Of a stretch of DNA of 64,000 bases, positions 36,084-46,354 are shown one piece after another. The notes under the pieces were generated by a model, which ran no database searches, was not told the origin of the DNA, and saw nothing but the letters and a program-made list of their open reading frames with translations. The DNA is from Pseudoalteromonas sp. XMcav2-N. Its GTDB lineage: Bacteria; Pseudomonadota; Gammaproteobacteria; Enterobacterales; Alteromonadaceae. Made by a program: the position numbers and the translations under genes. The stretch lies in contig NZ_JAMXSF010000018.1 of the NCBI RefSeq assembly GCF_024124545.1, forward strand, positions 1 through 64,000, in the 5' to 3' direction. How positions within the stretch are numbered: position 1 is the stretch's first letter; each line of letters begins with the position of its first letter.

Positions 36084-36535
36084 ACCAGTACCTCGGTTTT
36101 AACAGAGTTGGCTATAAAGCACAGCTCATGAGCCTGATGATGTAACATGTTCAGGCTGATCTGGTCTTGAGTATTATGTGTGGCCAGGGTTACTTCGGGG
36201 CGCAGGATAACCTGGATCATGACCATTTTTCCTGTGCTGTCTTCACTGAGAGTGCCGACAGCCTTGTCTTCGTAACTTTCTACCACAACGTCTGATTTTG
36301 CAGCCAGGTGAAGGAAAAATAGCATATGACAACTAGACAAGGAGGCAACAAACGCTTCTTCCGGATCCGCATATTCAGGCACTGAATATGGCTGTGGCAC
36401 GATGTGTGGTGATGCAGAAGCTGAGAGCTTCGCTCCGCCACCCAATTGCCATTGGTGTGCGCGGCTGTATTGTTGTTCGGTAAAACGCTCATTTTGGTTG
36501 AGCTGCCAACGAATAGTTGCATGATATTGGGACAT
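36071..36535 (-). CDS. OsmC-family peroxide/thiol stress protein
   Basis: A 154-residue protein from the ATG at 36535 (TGGAG upstream). The OsmC/Ohr motifs are DPEEAFVASLSSCHMLFFLHLA with one active Cys, then a later Cys in HELCFIANSV, giving the two redox Cys residues of OsmC-like peroxidases. Cytoplasmic. It is divergent from a LysR regulator 99 bases away, a common regulator-target layout, though no peroxide link is shown for that regulator. Confidence 0.88.
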   Translation of the reverse strand: MSQYHATIRWQLNQNERFTEQQYSRAHQWQLGGGAKLSASASPHIVPQPYSVPEYADPEEAFVASLSSCHMLFFLHLAAKSDVVVESYEDKAVGTLSEDSTGKMVMIQVILRPEVTLATHNTQDQISLNMLHHQAHELCFIANSVKTEVLVQPV

Positions 36536-36634
36536 TTTATTACTCCAGATTGTGATGACTGACATCAGTATGGAGTTGAATTGCTATGAGTAAAAGCGAT
36601 AATAACTCAACCTGTTATTAATTAAATTCACATC

Positions 36635-37561
36635 ATGATTGAGGCAAATATTTCGCTGACTGCACTACAAAGCTTTGCCGTGGTCGCAGCTGAGCTGAGT
36701 TTCACCAAAGCCGGCCAGATTCTGCACAAAACCCCCAGCGCGATTAGCCACCAAATGAAACAACTGGAACATCAGCTCAATGTGCAGTTGTTTTACAGAA
36801 AATCCAAAGGCGTATTATTGACACCAGCAGGCAAGTTACTAAAGGCGGATGTCAATCACGGATTGGCACAAATCAACGCAGGGATCCGCCAGGCCAGACT
36901 TAAAGCGCAAACTGACAGGCAGACTCTCGTTCTTGCGGTGATCCCTTCATTACTTGAACACTGGCTGTTGCCCAGGCTCAGTCGCTTATACACAGCGCTG
37001 CCTGCCATTCAACTGGAGCTGATAGCAATGGACCAGCTGGCCGATTTCGCCAGCAATCGGGTTCATGGTCATCTGCATTTCGGTCGGGGAGAGTTTGCTA
37101 ATTTGGACAGTCGCTGGCTGGCCGATGAGTATACCTATCCCGTGATTTCACCGACGCTTCGCCAGCAATATCCTCATTTGTCTTCGGTCAGAGACTGGAT
37201 TGGGCAAGTGCCCTTACTGGCTTATCGTGGTGGGGTCGAGGATGCGCCAGCAAATCTTGGCTGGGAAGCATGGCTGAATCGCTTTAACCCATCAGACGCT
37301 CGGGTGCCGCGTGTTAACACCTTCAGCCATGTGGGTCTGGCGATAGGGGCGGCCAAACATGGCCAGGGTATGGCCCTGGGTTGGCACCACATTGTACATC
37401 ATGCCCTGAATCGTCGAGAGTTAGAGCAACTCCCTGTTGAACCACTCAAGTTGGCATTTTCTTACCATCTGGTAGCCCCCAAATGCCAATGGCTCCGGCC
37501 AGAAATGGTGGCTTTATTTGAGTGGCTCAAATTAGAATTTTCTCTCTCATCAATCGGGTGA
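36635..37561 (+). CDS. LysR-family transcriptional regulator
   Basis: A 308-residue protein with an N-terminal winged helix-turn-helix (residues about 8-66: LQSFAVVAAELSFTKAGQILHKTPSAISHQMKQLE type, with the usual Ser-Ile/Ala-Ser recognition helix) and a C-terminal substrate-binding domain of the GcvA type. Divergent from the OsmC-like gene. The ligand is unknown. Confidence 0.9.
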   Translation: MIEANISLTALQSFAVVAAELSFTKAGQILHKTPSAISHQMKQLEHQLNVQLFYRKSKGVLLTPAGKLLKADVNHGLAQINAGIRQARLKAQTDRQTLVLAVIPSLLEHWLLPRLSRLYTALPAIQLELIAMDQLADFASNRVHGHLHFGRGEFANLDSRWLADEYTYPVISPTLRQQYPHLSSVRDWIGQVPLLAYRGGVEDAPANLGWEAWLNRFNPSDARVPRVNTFSHVGLAIGAAKHGQGMALGWHHIVHHALNRRELEQLPVEPLKLAFSYHLVAPKCQWLRPEMVALFEWLKLEFSLSSIG

Positions 37562-37661
37562 ATTTCAGGCAGAAAATTGCCCCAACTTTTGGCTGCATGA
37601 CTATACTCTGAGCGAACATTTCCAGAATAAATGGACTGGCGCTTTATAGAGAGAAGGAATA

Positions 37662-38381
37662 ATGGAGTTAAATACGTTAAGTACGCGCATTAGTGCGGGG
37701 TTTGTACTCGCCTTTTTGATCCCCGCTGCAATTGTCATTGCGGCACTTTTTCAGCTTGCTGAGCTGGAGCGCAGCAGCACTCACTTTAGTGGCAATGAAC
37801 TGGCCAGTGTTAAGCATATGCAGGCGCTGAGATCGAATTTTGAGGACTCTAAACTCGAGCTGAAATCCTGGATGGCAGGTGGTGGTCAGCAGCACCTGCA
37901 AGGAAGGCGAGAGGCCTGGCAAAACATCGACGAATCTCTTTTCAAGATAAAGCGGCTATCTTTATCTGCGTTGAATCGTGATCAGGTTGTAATGCTGGAA
38001 GCAAAACTGGGCGAAGCCAGGTTAGTGCAGCAGAAAATAGAAGCTGTGGCCCAAACCGAAGAGAACTTTCCTGGGCTACAAATTCTGTTTAATCAGGCAA
38101 TGCCCAGAGCTGAGCGGATCCAAAATGCGGTAACCTTGTTGATAGAGCGAGAAGAAGAACTCGCTGGAGGAGAGCAGCGCAAGCAGCTTCTTAAACACCT
38201 GGCCGATTTTAGGGCCAGCTTCGCCAGTGCAATGAGCGCTGCAAAAGCATTTTTACTCAGTAATCAGGAGTCCTATTTCAGGGATTTTGAGGAATATCAC
38301 TCGTGGCATGAAGATGCCTGGTTAAGCGTTCAGCAGCAACAGGCATTGATGGATTTGAAACGGCCGCTTTGCTGCGCATGA
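37662..38381 (+). pseudogene. Truncated sensor/chemoreceptor-like N-terminal half
   Basis: A 239-residue frame with a good start (GAGAAGGA before the ATG), a transmembrane segment at about 11-33 and a helical, coiled-coil-rich extracytoplasmic domain (33-225) like four-helix-bundle sensors of hybrid kinases or chemoreceptors. The expected second transmembrane segment, HAMP and kinase or signalling part are missing. The last 13 residues (ALMDLKRPLCCA) are an out-of-frame reading of receiver-domain DNA. This indicates a deletion with its junction near 38340-38344, joining this gene to a response-regulator gene in another frame. It may still make a membrane protein without output. Confidence 0.7.
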
Positions 38382-40261
38382 ATGATGAGACCAAGCATAC
38401 GCCAATTATCTTTATCACTGCCGCAGATCATACCGAAGCGCTGTAGTTTAAGGGGTATGAGGTGGGGGCGGTCGATTATTTGTTTAAACCCATCAATGCC
38501 CACACCTTATACAGCAAAGTGCAGGTTTTTCTTGAACTGGAACAGCAAAGAACGAAGCTTTTACAATCTTTCCATGATATTCAGGAACTTGAAAACAAAA
38601 ACCGTCTGTTATTGAAGTCGATTGGTGAGGGGATCTTAGGAGTCGATACACAGGGTCGTATCACTTATACCAATCCGGCGACCGAAAAAATACTGGGCTT
38701 AAATGAAAATATGTTGGTGGGCGCTGATATTGCGGAGTTCATCTGTTTATCTACATCGCTTGCTGGGATTGCAAACTGGGAATATTGCAAAATATTTGAG
38801 CACTGTACCAAGGGGTATACCTATCGGGATTCATACGGGTTATTCAAGGATAACGAAAAACGCATGTTTCCAGCTGAGTTTATTGCCACGCCCATCTATG
38901 AAAACAATACTTTGTTTGGTGTGGTTATCGCATTTCAGGATATTAGCCAAAAGCGCAGTATTGAAGAGCAGCTGAGTCGTTTATCTCAGTTTGATACTCT
39001 GACAGGTCTGGTCAATCGCAGTACTTTTGAAAAGCACTTGCAGCAGGCGATTAAACGTAGCCTCAGGCATGGTCGGGAATTTTCACTTCTGCATCTCGAT
39101 TTAGATCATTTTAAGCAGATCAACGATCAGTTTGGTCATGAGGTGGGTGATATTTTACTTCAGGAAGTGGGCCACCGGATTGTAAAAACGGTCAGTGATG
39201 GTGATATTGTTGCTCGGATAGGCGGCGATGAATTTGTGGTTCTGCTGGAGAATTTTATTGAGCAGCATGTCAGAAACGAGGCTGTACTTGCTGAGCATTT
39301 GCTCAGTCATTTATCGGGTGCTTACCATATTCGGGGTAACGAAATTTACATTGGCCCGAGCATTGGCATAGCGCGTTTCCCTGGTGCAGGTGAAGACAGC
39401 GTCAGTGTATTAAGAGCAGTTGAACTGGCAATGTATCGGGCCAAAAAGCAGGGAGGACAGAACTTTCAGTTTTTCACCGAAGAACTGCATTTGCAAGCTT
39501 TGGAATCTCTTGAGCTGGAACAAAAGCTACGGGCGGCCATCGAGCATCAGGAGTTTGAGTTGCACTATCAGCCACAGTGGGACATTGCAAATAACAAAGT
39601 CAACAAGGTAGAAGCTCTGCTACGCTGGTTTCCCGCCGACGGCAACCGGGTGGGCCCGGATGTTTTTATTCCTAAGCTTGAGGAAATGGGGCTGATCAAT
39701 AAAGTGGGTGAGTGGGTTGTTGAACAGGCCTGCTTGCAGGCAAAAAAATGGCGATCCGACATGCTCAACCCGCCCTGCATTGCGGTTAATTTGTCGATGG
39801 AGCCACTGCAGCGAGAGGAGTTGCCCGAAATGGTGTTTTATTTGCTGCAAAAGTATCAGCTACCGGCTGATGCCATCGAAGTAGAGGTAACGGAAGGGAT
39901 GATGATACAAAACCCCCAACAGGCAATTGAAATTCTTAATGCCTTTCAACGTTTGGGGATTGCCGTAGCGATAGATGACTTTGGCACGGGTTATTCATCG
40001 TTTAGTTATCTGGTACATCTGCCGATCGACACACTTAAAATAGATCGCGAGTTTGTTCGCAAGCTGGGAGAAGATGAAAAGTGCGAAATGGTGGTGCGGG
40101 CCATTATCAGCCTGGCTCACAATATGCGTTTGAAAGTGGTGGCAGAAGGGGGCGAAACAGAGCAGCAGCTGGCCTTTCTTTTGGAGCAAAAATGTGACTA
40201 TATTCAGGGCTATTATTTTGCAAAACCCGCATCTGCTGCGCAGGTACGGCTTGAACTGTGA
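38342..40261 (+). pseudogene. Receiver(remnant)-PAS-GGDEF-EAL protein, 5'-deleted and with an internal stop
   Basis: From 38342 the frame reads GIDGFETAALLRMND, the back half of a receiver domain, whose front half with the phospho-acceptor Asp is gone. A TAG stop at 38444-38446 stands where the text runs HTEAL*FKGYEVGAVDYLFKP. After it the frame is open to 40261. A GTG at 38462 preceded by AAGGGG could restart translation, giving 599 residues: a coiled coil, PAS (about 50-165), GGDEF with intact GGDEF but Ser-Asp-Gly-Asp instead of the RxxD inhibitory site, and EAL with EALLRW, AVNLS, EVTEG, IDDFGTGYSS and LKID. Cyclic-di-GMP phosphodiesterase activity is possible if it is made. Confidence 0.75.
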
Positions 40262-41046
40262 GCCTGCGCCTGTGCAATGGTGGGCAAATGAATAACGATA
40301 GCCTGTGAAGTGATATAAAGTACCCAATTAATTGCTCTGATCTGTGGATAGTAACCTTGCCCCTCGTTGCCAAAAATCCAAAATTGTCCGATGAGTGCGT
40401 CGGCCAATGTAGCGAGTATCATACCAAACGCCAGGCTGAATCTGGGCACTTTTGGCAGGTTGGAACGGATCAACAGGCAAAAACCCAGCAGGGCGGCCTG
40501 AGCAATAAACACGGCGTAGCTGCCGGTTAGGAGCGTAACATACCAGCCACTGTCAGGCAGGTGCATAGACAGGTAACTGCACAATGCCAGTAGTGCAGTG
40601 ATCAGCGCGGCAAGCATAAAGTAAACCACATGAACACCCGAGTAGTTCAACAAACGCCAGCACGCCAAAAATAAGAACAGATAGCCGGGCATAAAAAACC
40701 ACACAGAATCTGCCAGGTAATCATGCTTTACTACTGTGCCGTGTTGAAAGTAACTTTGTGTCAGGTTGAAATTAACCAGGTCGCCGGCCAGACAAAATAA
40801 AATGGATAAAACGGCCATATTTGCAAATAGCCGACAACTGCTAGCGTATTGATGTTGATAGATTGATTGCCTTATTATTAAGCAGTTGGACAGTAGTAAG
40901 AGCAAAGTCAGCGCTTCGAAACTCACAACCCAAACGCGTGTTTCTCCTTGTACAGACCAAACGCCGAGCAGGGTTAAAAGCAGGTCGAGCATTGCCAATG
41001 CGATGATTAAGGCACTTATGTTGATCGTGTTCCAGCGGGCTACCAT
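40213..41046 (-). CDS. Multi-pass membrane protein (possibly YhhN/lysoplasmalogenase-like)
   Basis: A 277-residue protein with about eight hydrophobic helices. The last helices (FGMILATLADALIGQFWIF and INWVLYITSQAIVIHL) resemble the end of YhhN/TMEM86 lysoplasmalogenases, and FCLAGDLVNF could be the GD motif, but the fit is weak. The C-terminal tail (about 16 residues after HLPTIAQAQ) runs into the convergent EAL gene, overlapping it by 49 bases. Function not assigned. Confidence 0.55.
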   Translation of the reverse strand: MVARWNTINISALIIALAMLDLLLTLLGVWSVQGETRVWVVSFEALTLLLLLSNCLIIRQSIYQHQYASSCRLFANMAVLSILFCLAGDLVNFNLTQSYFQHGTVVKHDYLADSVWFFMPGYLFLFLACWRLLNYSGVHVVYFMLAALITALLALCSYLSMHLPDSGWYVTLLTGSYAVFIAQAALLGFCLLIRSNLPKVPRFSLAFGMILATLADALIGQFWIFGNEGQGYYPQIRAINWVLYITSQAIVIHLPTIAQAQAHSSSRTCAADAGFAK

Positions 41047-41158
41047 CCTGAATCCTTGTTACTTTGCCGACCTGTTTTGTGGAGGTACAACTTTTAACAG
41101 TATTCTCGATGCAAAAGCAATGCTTTTTGTGTAGATTGCGAGGCTTGAGAGGAAATAT

Positions 41159-42085
41159 ATGTCACAATTAAAAACCACACTGTCGTTTACTTTTTCAATC
41201 AGTGCGCTGTGCATTGCGCTCTACAGCCACTTTACTCACTCGCCAGAGCAAGGTCTCACGCAGCTGTCCTTATCCGGGGAACGGGAACAACTTACGCCGC
41301 AAAACGAGCTGTTGACAGCTGGCCGAGCGGAAGCATTTGAACAAGGTCAGCAGCACATCCAGCAGTTGAAAGAACAAGTACGCTATTTGCAAGAGCGTGT
41401 GTTAGAGCTGGAGAATCGTGCGTTTTCAGCGCCAGGGGCCGCTCAATCTCTTGAAGAATCGGTATTAGCTATCCTGGAGGAGAAAGAGCAGCGAGAGAGA
41501 GCTGAACATCGCGAAAGCAATCCCGTCTATGGTTTTTACGAAGACCTGCCTGATGATTATGAAATGCGCCTAAAGACTGACCCTGAGTACGCAGATAAAC
41601 TGTCTAAACAGTTACAACAAAAGGTACTGGATGAGAGTTTACCTGTAATTGATCGTCTGTCCGCTATGGGTCAGTTGCAGATGAATATGTATGTACTTAA
41701 TCGTACGCAAATGGACACTATGAGCTACGATACTGTAGATGCAGTTATCAAAATCAGCCGCGGTCAGTACGACGATAAATTGCGCGTTCAGGCATTAGAC
41801 GTGGTAGCTCAAACACCGGTCGTAGACGGGCGTATCGCCCGCTCTCTGCTTGATATTGTCGAAAAGGAAAGTAACGATTACATGCGTGCAACGGCTGCGG
41901 AAGGTCTGATGGCGCAATACTATCAAGCCAATGACGAACAGTATCCGGGTTTAAAACGGCAACTGGCCAACGACATATTGAAGCTCTACAACAATGATAT
42001 CGACAGTCAAGTATACAATCTGATGCAACGCATGATTGGAGATGAAGACTTGCTTGAGCAAATACGCAAAGACGCTAACAAGTAG
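41159..42085 (+). CDS. Membrane-anchored coiled-coil protein, HEAT-like C-terminus
   Basis: A 308-residue protein with GAGAGGA before the ATG. A hydrophobic N-terminal segment (about 8-25) would anchor it in the inner membrane. Residues about 58-90 form a coiled coil, followed by a Glu/Arg-rich stretch. Residues about 170-300 are all-helical repeats (DDKLRVQALDVVAQ, DYMRATAAEGLMAQYY) like HEAT or ARM repeats. I do not recognise the family. It lies alone before the chemoreceptor gene. Confidence 0.6.
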   Translation: MSQLKTTLSFTFSISALCIALYSHFTHSPEQGLTQLSLSGEREQLTPQNELLTAGRAEAFEQGQQHIQQLKEQVRYLQERVLELENRAFSAPGAAQSLEESVLAILEEKEQRERAEHRESNPVYGFYEDLPDDYEMRLKTDPEYADKLSKQLQQKVLDESLPVIDRLSAMGQLQMNMYVLNRTQMDTMSYDTVDAVIKISRGQYDDKLRVQALDVVAQTPVVDGRIARSLLDIVEKESNDYMRATAAEGLMAQYYQANDEQYPGLKRQLANDILKLYNNDIDSQVYNLMQRMIGDEDLLEQIRKDANK

Positions 42086-42246
42086 TCAGATAACGCGAAT
42101 TGGTGTGATTTTGCAACGAAAATTAGTTATTTTGTTTCTAAATACAACAATTTCTCCTATGTTTGTGTTATACATTTTATTAAACAACTTGATTATTTAG
42201 CGTTGCCGCCTGGAAAAAGGAGACGGTAGCAGAGGAAGGTATAGCC

Positions 42247-44274
42247 ATGTTGCCGTTGCGGCTTTCCATTAAACACAAAATTACCCTGGGCTTCGGGGGC
42301 ATCGGTATGTTGCTGGTCATTGCCTGTGGGCTTGCATATTGGGCACTGTTGGAAATTCAGCATGCCAATCACAAAGTAACCGATACCGCCCAGCCTATCT
42401 TGCATGCCGCAGAACAATTTCAGCAACAACAGCTAAGAATTCGCAACCTGGTTTCAAAAACCTACAGTGCGGACGATGAAAGTAGTGTCAGGCAAGTAAA
42501 GCTGGCGTTTAGCCAGGCAGAAGATAGGGCTCAATTGTTACTGGCTGACTTAGAAGCGCGCGCTGAAGACAATCAACGGCTGACACAACCTTTGCGAGAA
42601 GTAAATCGGATCCGCTTAGAGTTACAACAAATATCAGAGTCTCTATTTACAGCACGACTGAGCCAGTTTCAGGCGACAACCCATATTCAGCAAGGGGTGG
42701 CAGAATTCTTTGAGCAAAGGAACATAGCAGGCTCGGCTATGTTGGATATTGAACTGGTTGAAACATCCGATAGCCGGTTAAGAGATGAAGTAGCTGGCAC
42801 TGGGATCAGGATAGATGACTTGTTGTTTACGCTGGAGAATAATGTGCAATCGCTAGCACCGATTGGGCCTGACAGCCTTGCTACTCATCGTGAAGATGTC
42901 GGTTTTATAGTAGACAACATCAGTGACAACTTTACTTATCTAAAACGCCAGTCTGCCGGGTTGCCAGTAGAGCCTCTGTTCCAGCAGTTTGAGCCGGCAT
43001 GGGGTAAAATAACTCAGCAGCTAAAATCGCCGGGGACTTTGTATCAGGCTCTGGCCCGTCGTCATGAAGGGCAAAAAATGGCCATACAGAGCTACCAGCA
43101 AGCAGAGCAAGCATTTCAGGCTCTGTTTTCTCAGATTGACAGCATTCAAAGTCATGCACAAAGCCAGTTTGATCTATATCAGCAGGAGTCCGATCTGATT
43201 ATCGAGCAGGCTAAAAATGCGGCCTTACTGTTAGTATTAGTATTTGCAGCGCTTGCAATCGGGATTGCCATTTCCACCAGCCGCGCTATGTTGACGCCGC
43301 TGGCTGCTGTAAACAAGATGCTCAGATACATTGCGAGTGGCGATTTTTCACGACAAATAGTTAAGCGTCAGGATGATGAGTTTGGTACGCTGACTGACAA
43401 CATTAATCAGGTAAAACAAAATCTGAGTGGCTTACTTGAAGAGATAGACACTCAAGTGCATGAATTAAAGGGTCTCGCTGGCACATCTTTGGAACGCAGT
43501 CAGACACTCACCAGTCGAGCGACGGCCCAGGTAGAGCGTACCGGCAATGCGCTCAGTATTGCATCGAATATTGCCCGCAGTGCCATTGATGTGTCAGAAC
43601 AGTCTGCTCATGGCGTAGCCGGGCTTAAGCGGGCCCAGTCGTTGAACCATGAAACAGCGCAAAGTGTCGTGCAAAACAAGCAGAAAATTATGTCTCTGAA
43701 TAGCAGGATGGCTGAGTCGGTCAGTGCGATGGACGGACTAAGAAGTCACAGCGAGAGTATTGGCCAAATTCTGGACACCATTGTCGCTATCGCTGAGCAA
43801 ACGAATTTATTGGCGCTCAATGCTGCAATTGAGGCAGCCAGAGCTGGTGAGCAGGGAAGGGGCTTTGCGGTGGTGGCAGATGAAGTGAGACAGCTGGCCA
43901 TTCGCACACAACATGCGACTCAGGAAATCAATAAAATGATTGCGACATTACAAGCTGATACCCACTCGACTGCGACTTTAATTCAAAGCGGACAACAAGA
44001 TGTACAGGAGTGCGCAGAGCAAAGTGAAGTTCTGGCAAGTAATATGTCACAAGTCAGTGACGCGATTGAGCAGGCGACGGTGTTGAGTGAGCAGGTTTTG
44101 GATGCTGCAAATCATCAGGCCGAACACTGTGAGCGTATTGCAGACCTGATGAAAGAGGTGCAGGAAACAGCTTCTCGTAACTCTCAGGAAATGGGGTTTA
44201 TGGCCGAAGACAGCGAGTCACTGAGCGGCTTTGCGGCCAGGCTAACCCAGTTAGTTGAACGCTTTAAGCTTTAA
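42247..44274 (+). CDS. Methyl-accepting chemotaxis protein
   Basis: A 675-residue chemoreceptor. Transmembrane segments lie at about 14-34 and 322-345, with a long helical periplasmic sensor between them, then HAMP (about 346-400) and the signalling hairpin with the invariant tip EQTNLLALNAAIEAARAGE followed by GRGFAVVADEVRQLA. AGGAAGG precedes the start. No CheW/CheR-binding pentapeptide tether is visible at the C-terminus. The ligand is unknown; the large helical sensor is of the HBM kind. Confidence 0.93.
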   Translation: MLPLRLSIKHKITLGFGGIGMLLVIACGLAYWALLEIQHANHKVTDTAQPILHAAEQFQQQQLRIRNLVSKTYSADDESSVRQVKLAFSQAEDRAQLLLADLEARAEDNQRLTQPLREVNRIRLELQQISESLFTARLSQFQATTHIQQGVAEFFEQRNIAGSAMLDIELVETSDSRLRDEVAGTGIRIDDLLFTLENNVQSLAPIGPDSLATHREDVGFIVDNISDNFTYLKRQSAGLPVEPLFQQFEPAWGKITQQLKSPGTLYQALARRHEGQKMAIQSYQQAEQAFQALFSQIDSIQSHAQSQFDLYQQESDLIIEQAKNAALLLVLVFAALAIGIAISTSRAMLTPLAAVNKMLRYIASGDFSRQIVKRQDDEFGTLTDNINQVKQNLSGLLEEIDTQVHELKGLAGTSLERSQTLTSRATAQVERTGNALSIASNIARSAIDVSEQSAHGVAGLKRAQSLNHETAQSVVQNKQKIMSLNSRMAESVSAMDGLRSHSESIGQILDTIVAIAEQTNLLALNAAIEAARAGEQGRGFAVVADEVRQLAIRTQHATQEINKMIATLQADTHSTATLIQSGQQDVQECAEQSEVLASNMSQVSDAIEQATVLSEQVLDAANHQAEHCERIADLMKEVQETASRNSQEMGFMAEDSESLSGFAARLTQLVERFKL

Positions 44275-44367
44275 TATCAAGCGGTATTAAAATATCGCTA
44301 CTCCGTGAAATTAAATCTGCCGGTAAGCGGATTAAACACCCCATTAAGGCGTCGGAGTCAGGATAAC

Positions 44368-44643
44368 CTAAGTATCAATGTGGCCCATTGAACGCTCAGG
44401 ATCAAGCTGGTCTCGTACCCGACGTTTTAATATTTTTGCTTCAGGAAATCCGCCATCGCGCTCGCGACACCAAATTAAGGTGTCATTGTAATAGATTTTA
44501 AAGACTCCCTTACTGGCCGGAACCAGTGCGACCTCTGCCAGCTCGTCAGAGAAGGTAGATAGCAGCTCTTGGGCAAGCCAGCCACTGCGCAGCAACCACT
44601 GACACAGGACACAATAGTGAATGGCTATTTTAGGTTTATTCAC
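44368..44643 (-). CDS. SelT/SelW/SelH-family (Rdx) selenoprotein W-like protein
   Basis: A 91-residue protein with the redox motif CVLC (11-14), WLLRSGWLAQELLSTF, LVPASKGVFKI and a C-terminal RVRDQLDPERSMGH. These match bacterial Rdx-family proteins with Cys in place of selenocysteine. Thioredoxin-like fold, redox role not defined. Its start overlaps the end of the NhaR-like gene by 4 bases, so the two are cotranscribed. Confidence 0.9.
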   Translation of the reverse strand: MNKPKIAIHYCVLCQWLLRSGWLAQELLSTFSDELAEVALVPASKGVFKIYYNDTLIWCRERDGGFPEAKILKRRVRDQLDPERSMGHIDT

Positions 44644-45554
44644 GTCAATTCCTTGCTATCGTCAATCCCCCGGGCATGCTGAACAAACTCCGAGTAAATA
44701 GAATCTTTGATGAGCCTGTCTGGTGTGAAGGCATAATAGTTCTGGTAAACGTTGGCGATTGCGCCGATAAAACTCACATCGTAGTGACGTTCAATTTCGT
44801 CACGTACAGACAAAGGTGCTGGGAAAACACCAAAACCTTGTTGGCCAAGCGCTTTCATTAGTGCACTGTCATCTACATGTCCGGCAACCGAAATCTCGAT
44901 TTTTTGCTCATTGAGCCAGTACTGAATTGCACTGGTCACCGGGCTGTTCTTCGCAGGTAAAATAATGGGCGTCTCGGCGAGTGCGGCTGGAAAGTTATCG
45001 CTGCTTATGGCCTGAGTGTGTTTCGCGCCATAAAAGCCGATCTGACTTTTCCCTATCTCATGGCAAAAGAGTTTAAATGGGGTATCGCCATCTAACGGCT
45101 TGTCTGCCAGCACCAGATCCAGTTTATGTGTGGCCATTTGCGCCAGCAACTCGGCTTGTTGCCCATCAATACAGTGGAGATTTGAAATCCGTTCATTGTC
45201 AATCAAAGGCGCGAGCCACTTTGATACCAGTGACTTTGGCAGAGCATCTGAAATACCCACTTTCAACGTTCGGTTAATCGATGCAAGATCACCTTTGGTC
45301 GTTTCCAGCCACTCCTCGGCAATGGCGAACATGTCATCCGCATATTGCTGTGTTAGTTGCCCGTATTCGGTCAGTCTCAGCCCTCGTCCTTCTCTTAAAA
45401 ACAGCTGTTTGCCAAGCCGTTGCTCAAGACTGGTGATCTGAGCACTGATGGTCTGAGGTGTCAGGTGCAGTATCTTACTTGCCGCTGCAATACTGCCATG
45501 ACGGCTTACCTGCCAGAAGTAGTACAGGTGGTTATAATTTATGTTCGTAATCAT
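44640..45554 (-). CDS. nhaR: NhaR-like LysR-family regulator
   Basis: A 304-residue LysR protein whose N-terminus, INYNHLYYFWQVSRHGS, then LTPQTISAQITSLEQRLGKQLF and REGRGLRLTEYG, matches E. coli NhaR closely. NhaR activates the Na+/H+ antiporter gene nhaA in response to sodium. No nhaA lies next to it here. It is followed, with a 4-base overlap, by the SelW-like gene. The assignment is good at the family level. Confidence 0.85.
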   Translation of the reverse strand: MITNINYNHLYYFWQVSRHGSIAAASKILHLTPQTISAQITSLEQRLGKQLFLREGRGLRLTEYGQLTQQYADDMFAIAEEWLETTKGDLASINRTLKVGISDALPKSLVSKWLAPLIDNERISNLHCIDGQQAELLAQMATHKLDLVLADKPLDGDTPFKLFCHEIGKSQIGFYGAKHTQAISSDNFPAALAETPIILPAKNSPVTSAIQYWLNEQKIEISVAGHVDDSALMKALGQQGFGVFPAPLSVRDEIERHYDVSFIGAIANVYQNYYAFTPDRLIKDSIYSEFVQHARGIDDSKELT

Positions 45555-45692
45555 TCGTAATATTCGACGTTTCGCTAAGAATTTATCAGCTTTTTTCTTT
45601 TTAAATACATTAGTAGATTAACCTCAACGACGCAACAATATGAGTTCAACTCCAATTTGTTGACTGGCTTTGTTCAAAAGGTTGATAGCATT

Positions 45693-45995
45693 ATGAAACT
45701 GAATTTCAGAGCAACGGGAAAGCGCATTGCAGAGGCGACTAAGTCGCAACTCTCCAGATTGGCAACTAACAAATTTATGCGCTATGCGGCCCACATCCGC
45801 AAAGTGCGGATAGATGTGGATGAGCAGCCTTGCCAGCGTCACGGTATGCTGACGATTTGTAAGGTGGAAGTGTTGTTACCCGGATTGCCGAATGTCTCTG
45901 TCAGGGCCAAAGGTAAGAACATGATGCAGGTGATCAAACGTGCTTTACGTGACAGTGAGCTGCTGTTAGCACGCCAGTTCAACAGAGCCGCATAG
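45693..45995 (+). CDS. HPF/RaiA-like small ribosome-associated protein
   Basis: A 100-residue protein from the ATG at 45693. The start MKLNFRATGKRI, central beta strands (VRIDVDEQP, LTICKVEVLL, VSVRAKG) and the C-terminal helix with KNMMQVIKRALRDSELLLARQF follow the beta-alpha-beta-beta-beta-alpha pattern of HPF (hibernation factor) proteins, and length is right. Key basic residues seem fewer than in HPF, so binding is not assured. An upstream TTG start at 45657 is possible but less likely. Confidence 0.55.
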   Translation: MKLNFRATGKRIAEATKSQLSRLATNKFMRYAAHIRKVRIDVDEQPCQRHGMLTICKVEVLLPGLPNVSVRAKGKNMMQVIKRALRDSELLLARQFNRAA

Positions 45996-46354
45996 GACTG
46001 AACAGTATTTCTAACAAAGTAGATAAATTATTTGACCCTAACTGTGCAAAATAGGAGGTGGCGTCCAGGTTAGATTACGATTATGCAGTATTTACAGTTA
46101 TTCCCAAGCACTTGCGGCGGCATGGAGGCCGCGCTTTACTCCCATCATTAACGCACTTCTCGCGACATCTCTGACCTTAAGGCACCAACACTCGGTGTAT
46201 AAATTAACCATATAAGGTAAATAATGTTCCCAAAATAAATTTTCATACAAGGAGAATATTAATAAAATGTTTATTGTTGGTGACATTTAGTTTGATTTTT
46301 GCTATTTTCAGACTCGGTATTGATCAACACTTTTTATTTTCAAGGACGTAGTAG
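45996..46354. other. Intergenic region with a small inverted repeat
   Basis: This carries the promoter region of the adaptor-permease operon. At 46114-46132 GCGGC / GCCGC flank GGCATGGAG. A 62-residue minus-strand frame at 46098-46286 has no motif and I do not accept it. AAGGACG precedes the adaptor ATG. Confidence 0.4.

Noticed and set aside
46098..46286. A 62-residue minus-strand frame in the adaptor promoter region.
   Set aside because: No recognisable motif and low-complexity start; probably chance.
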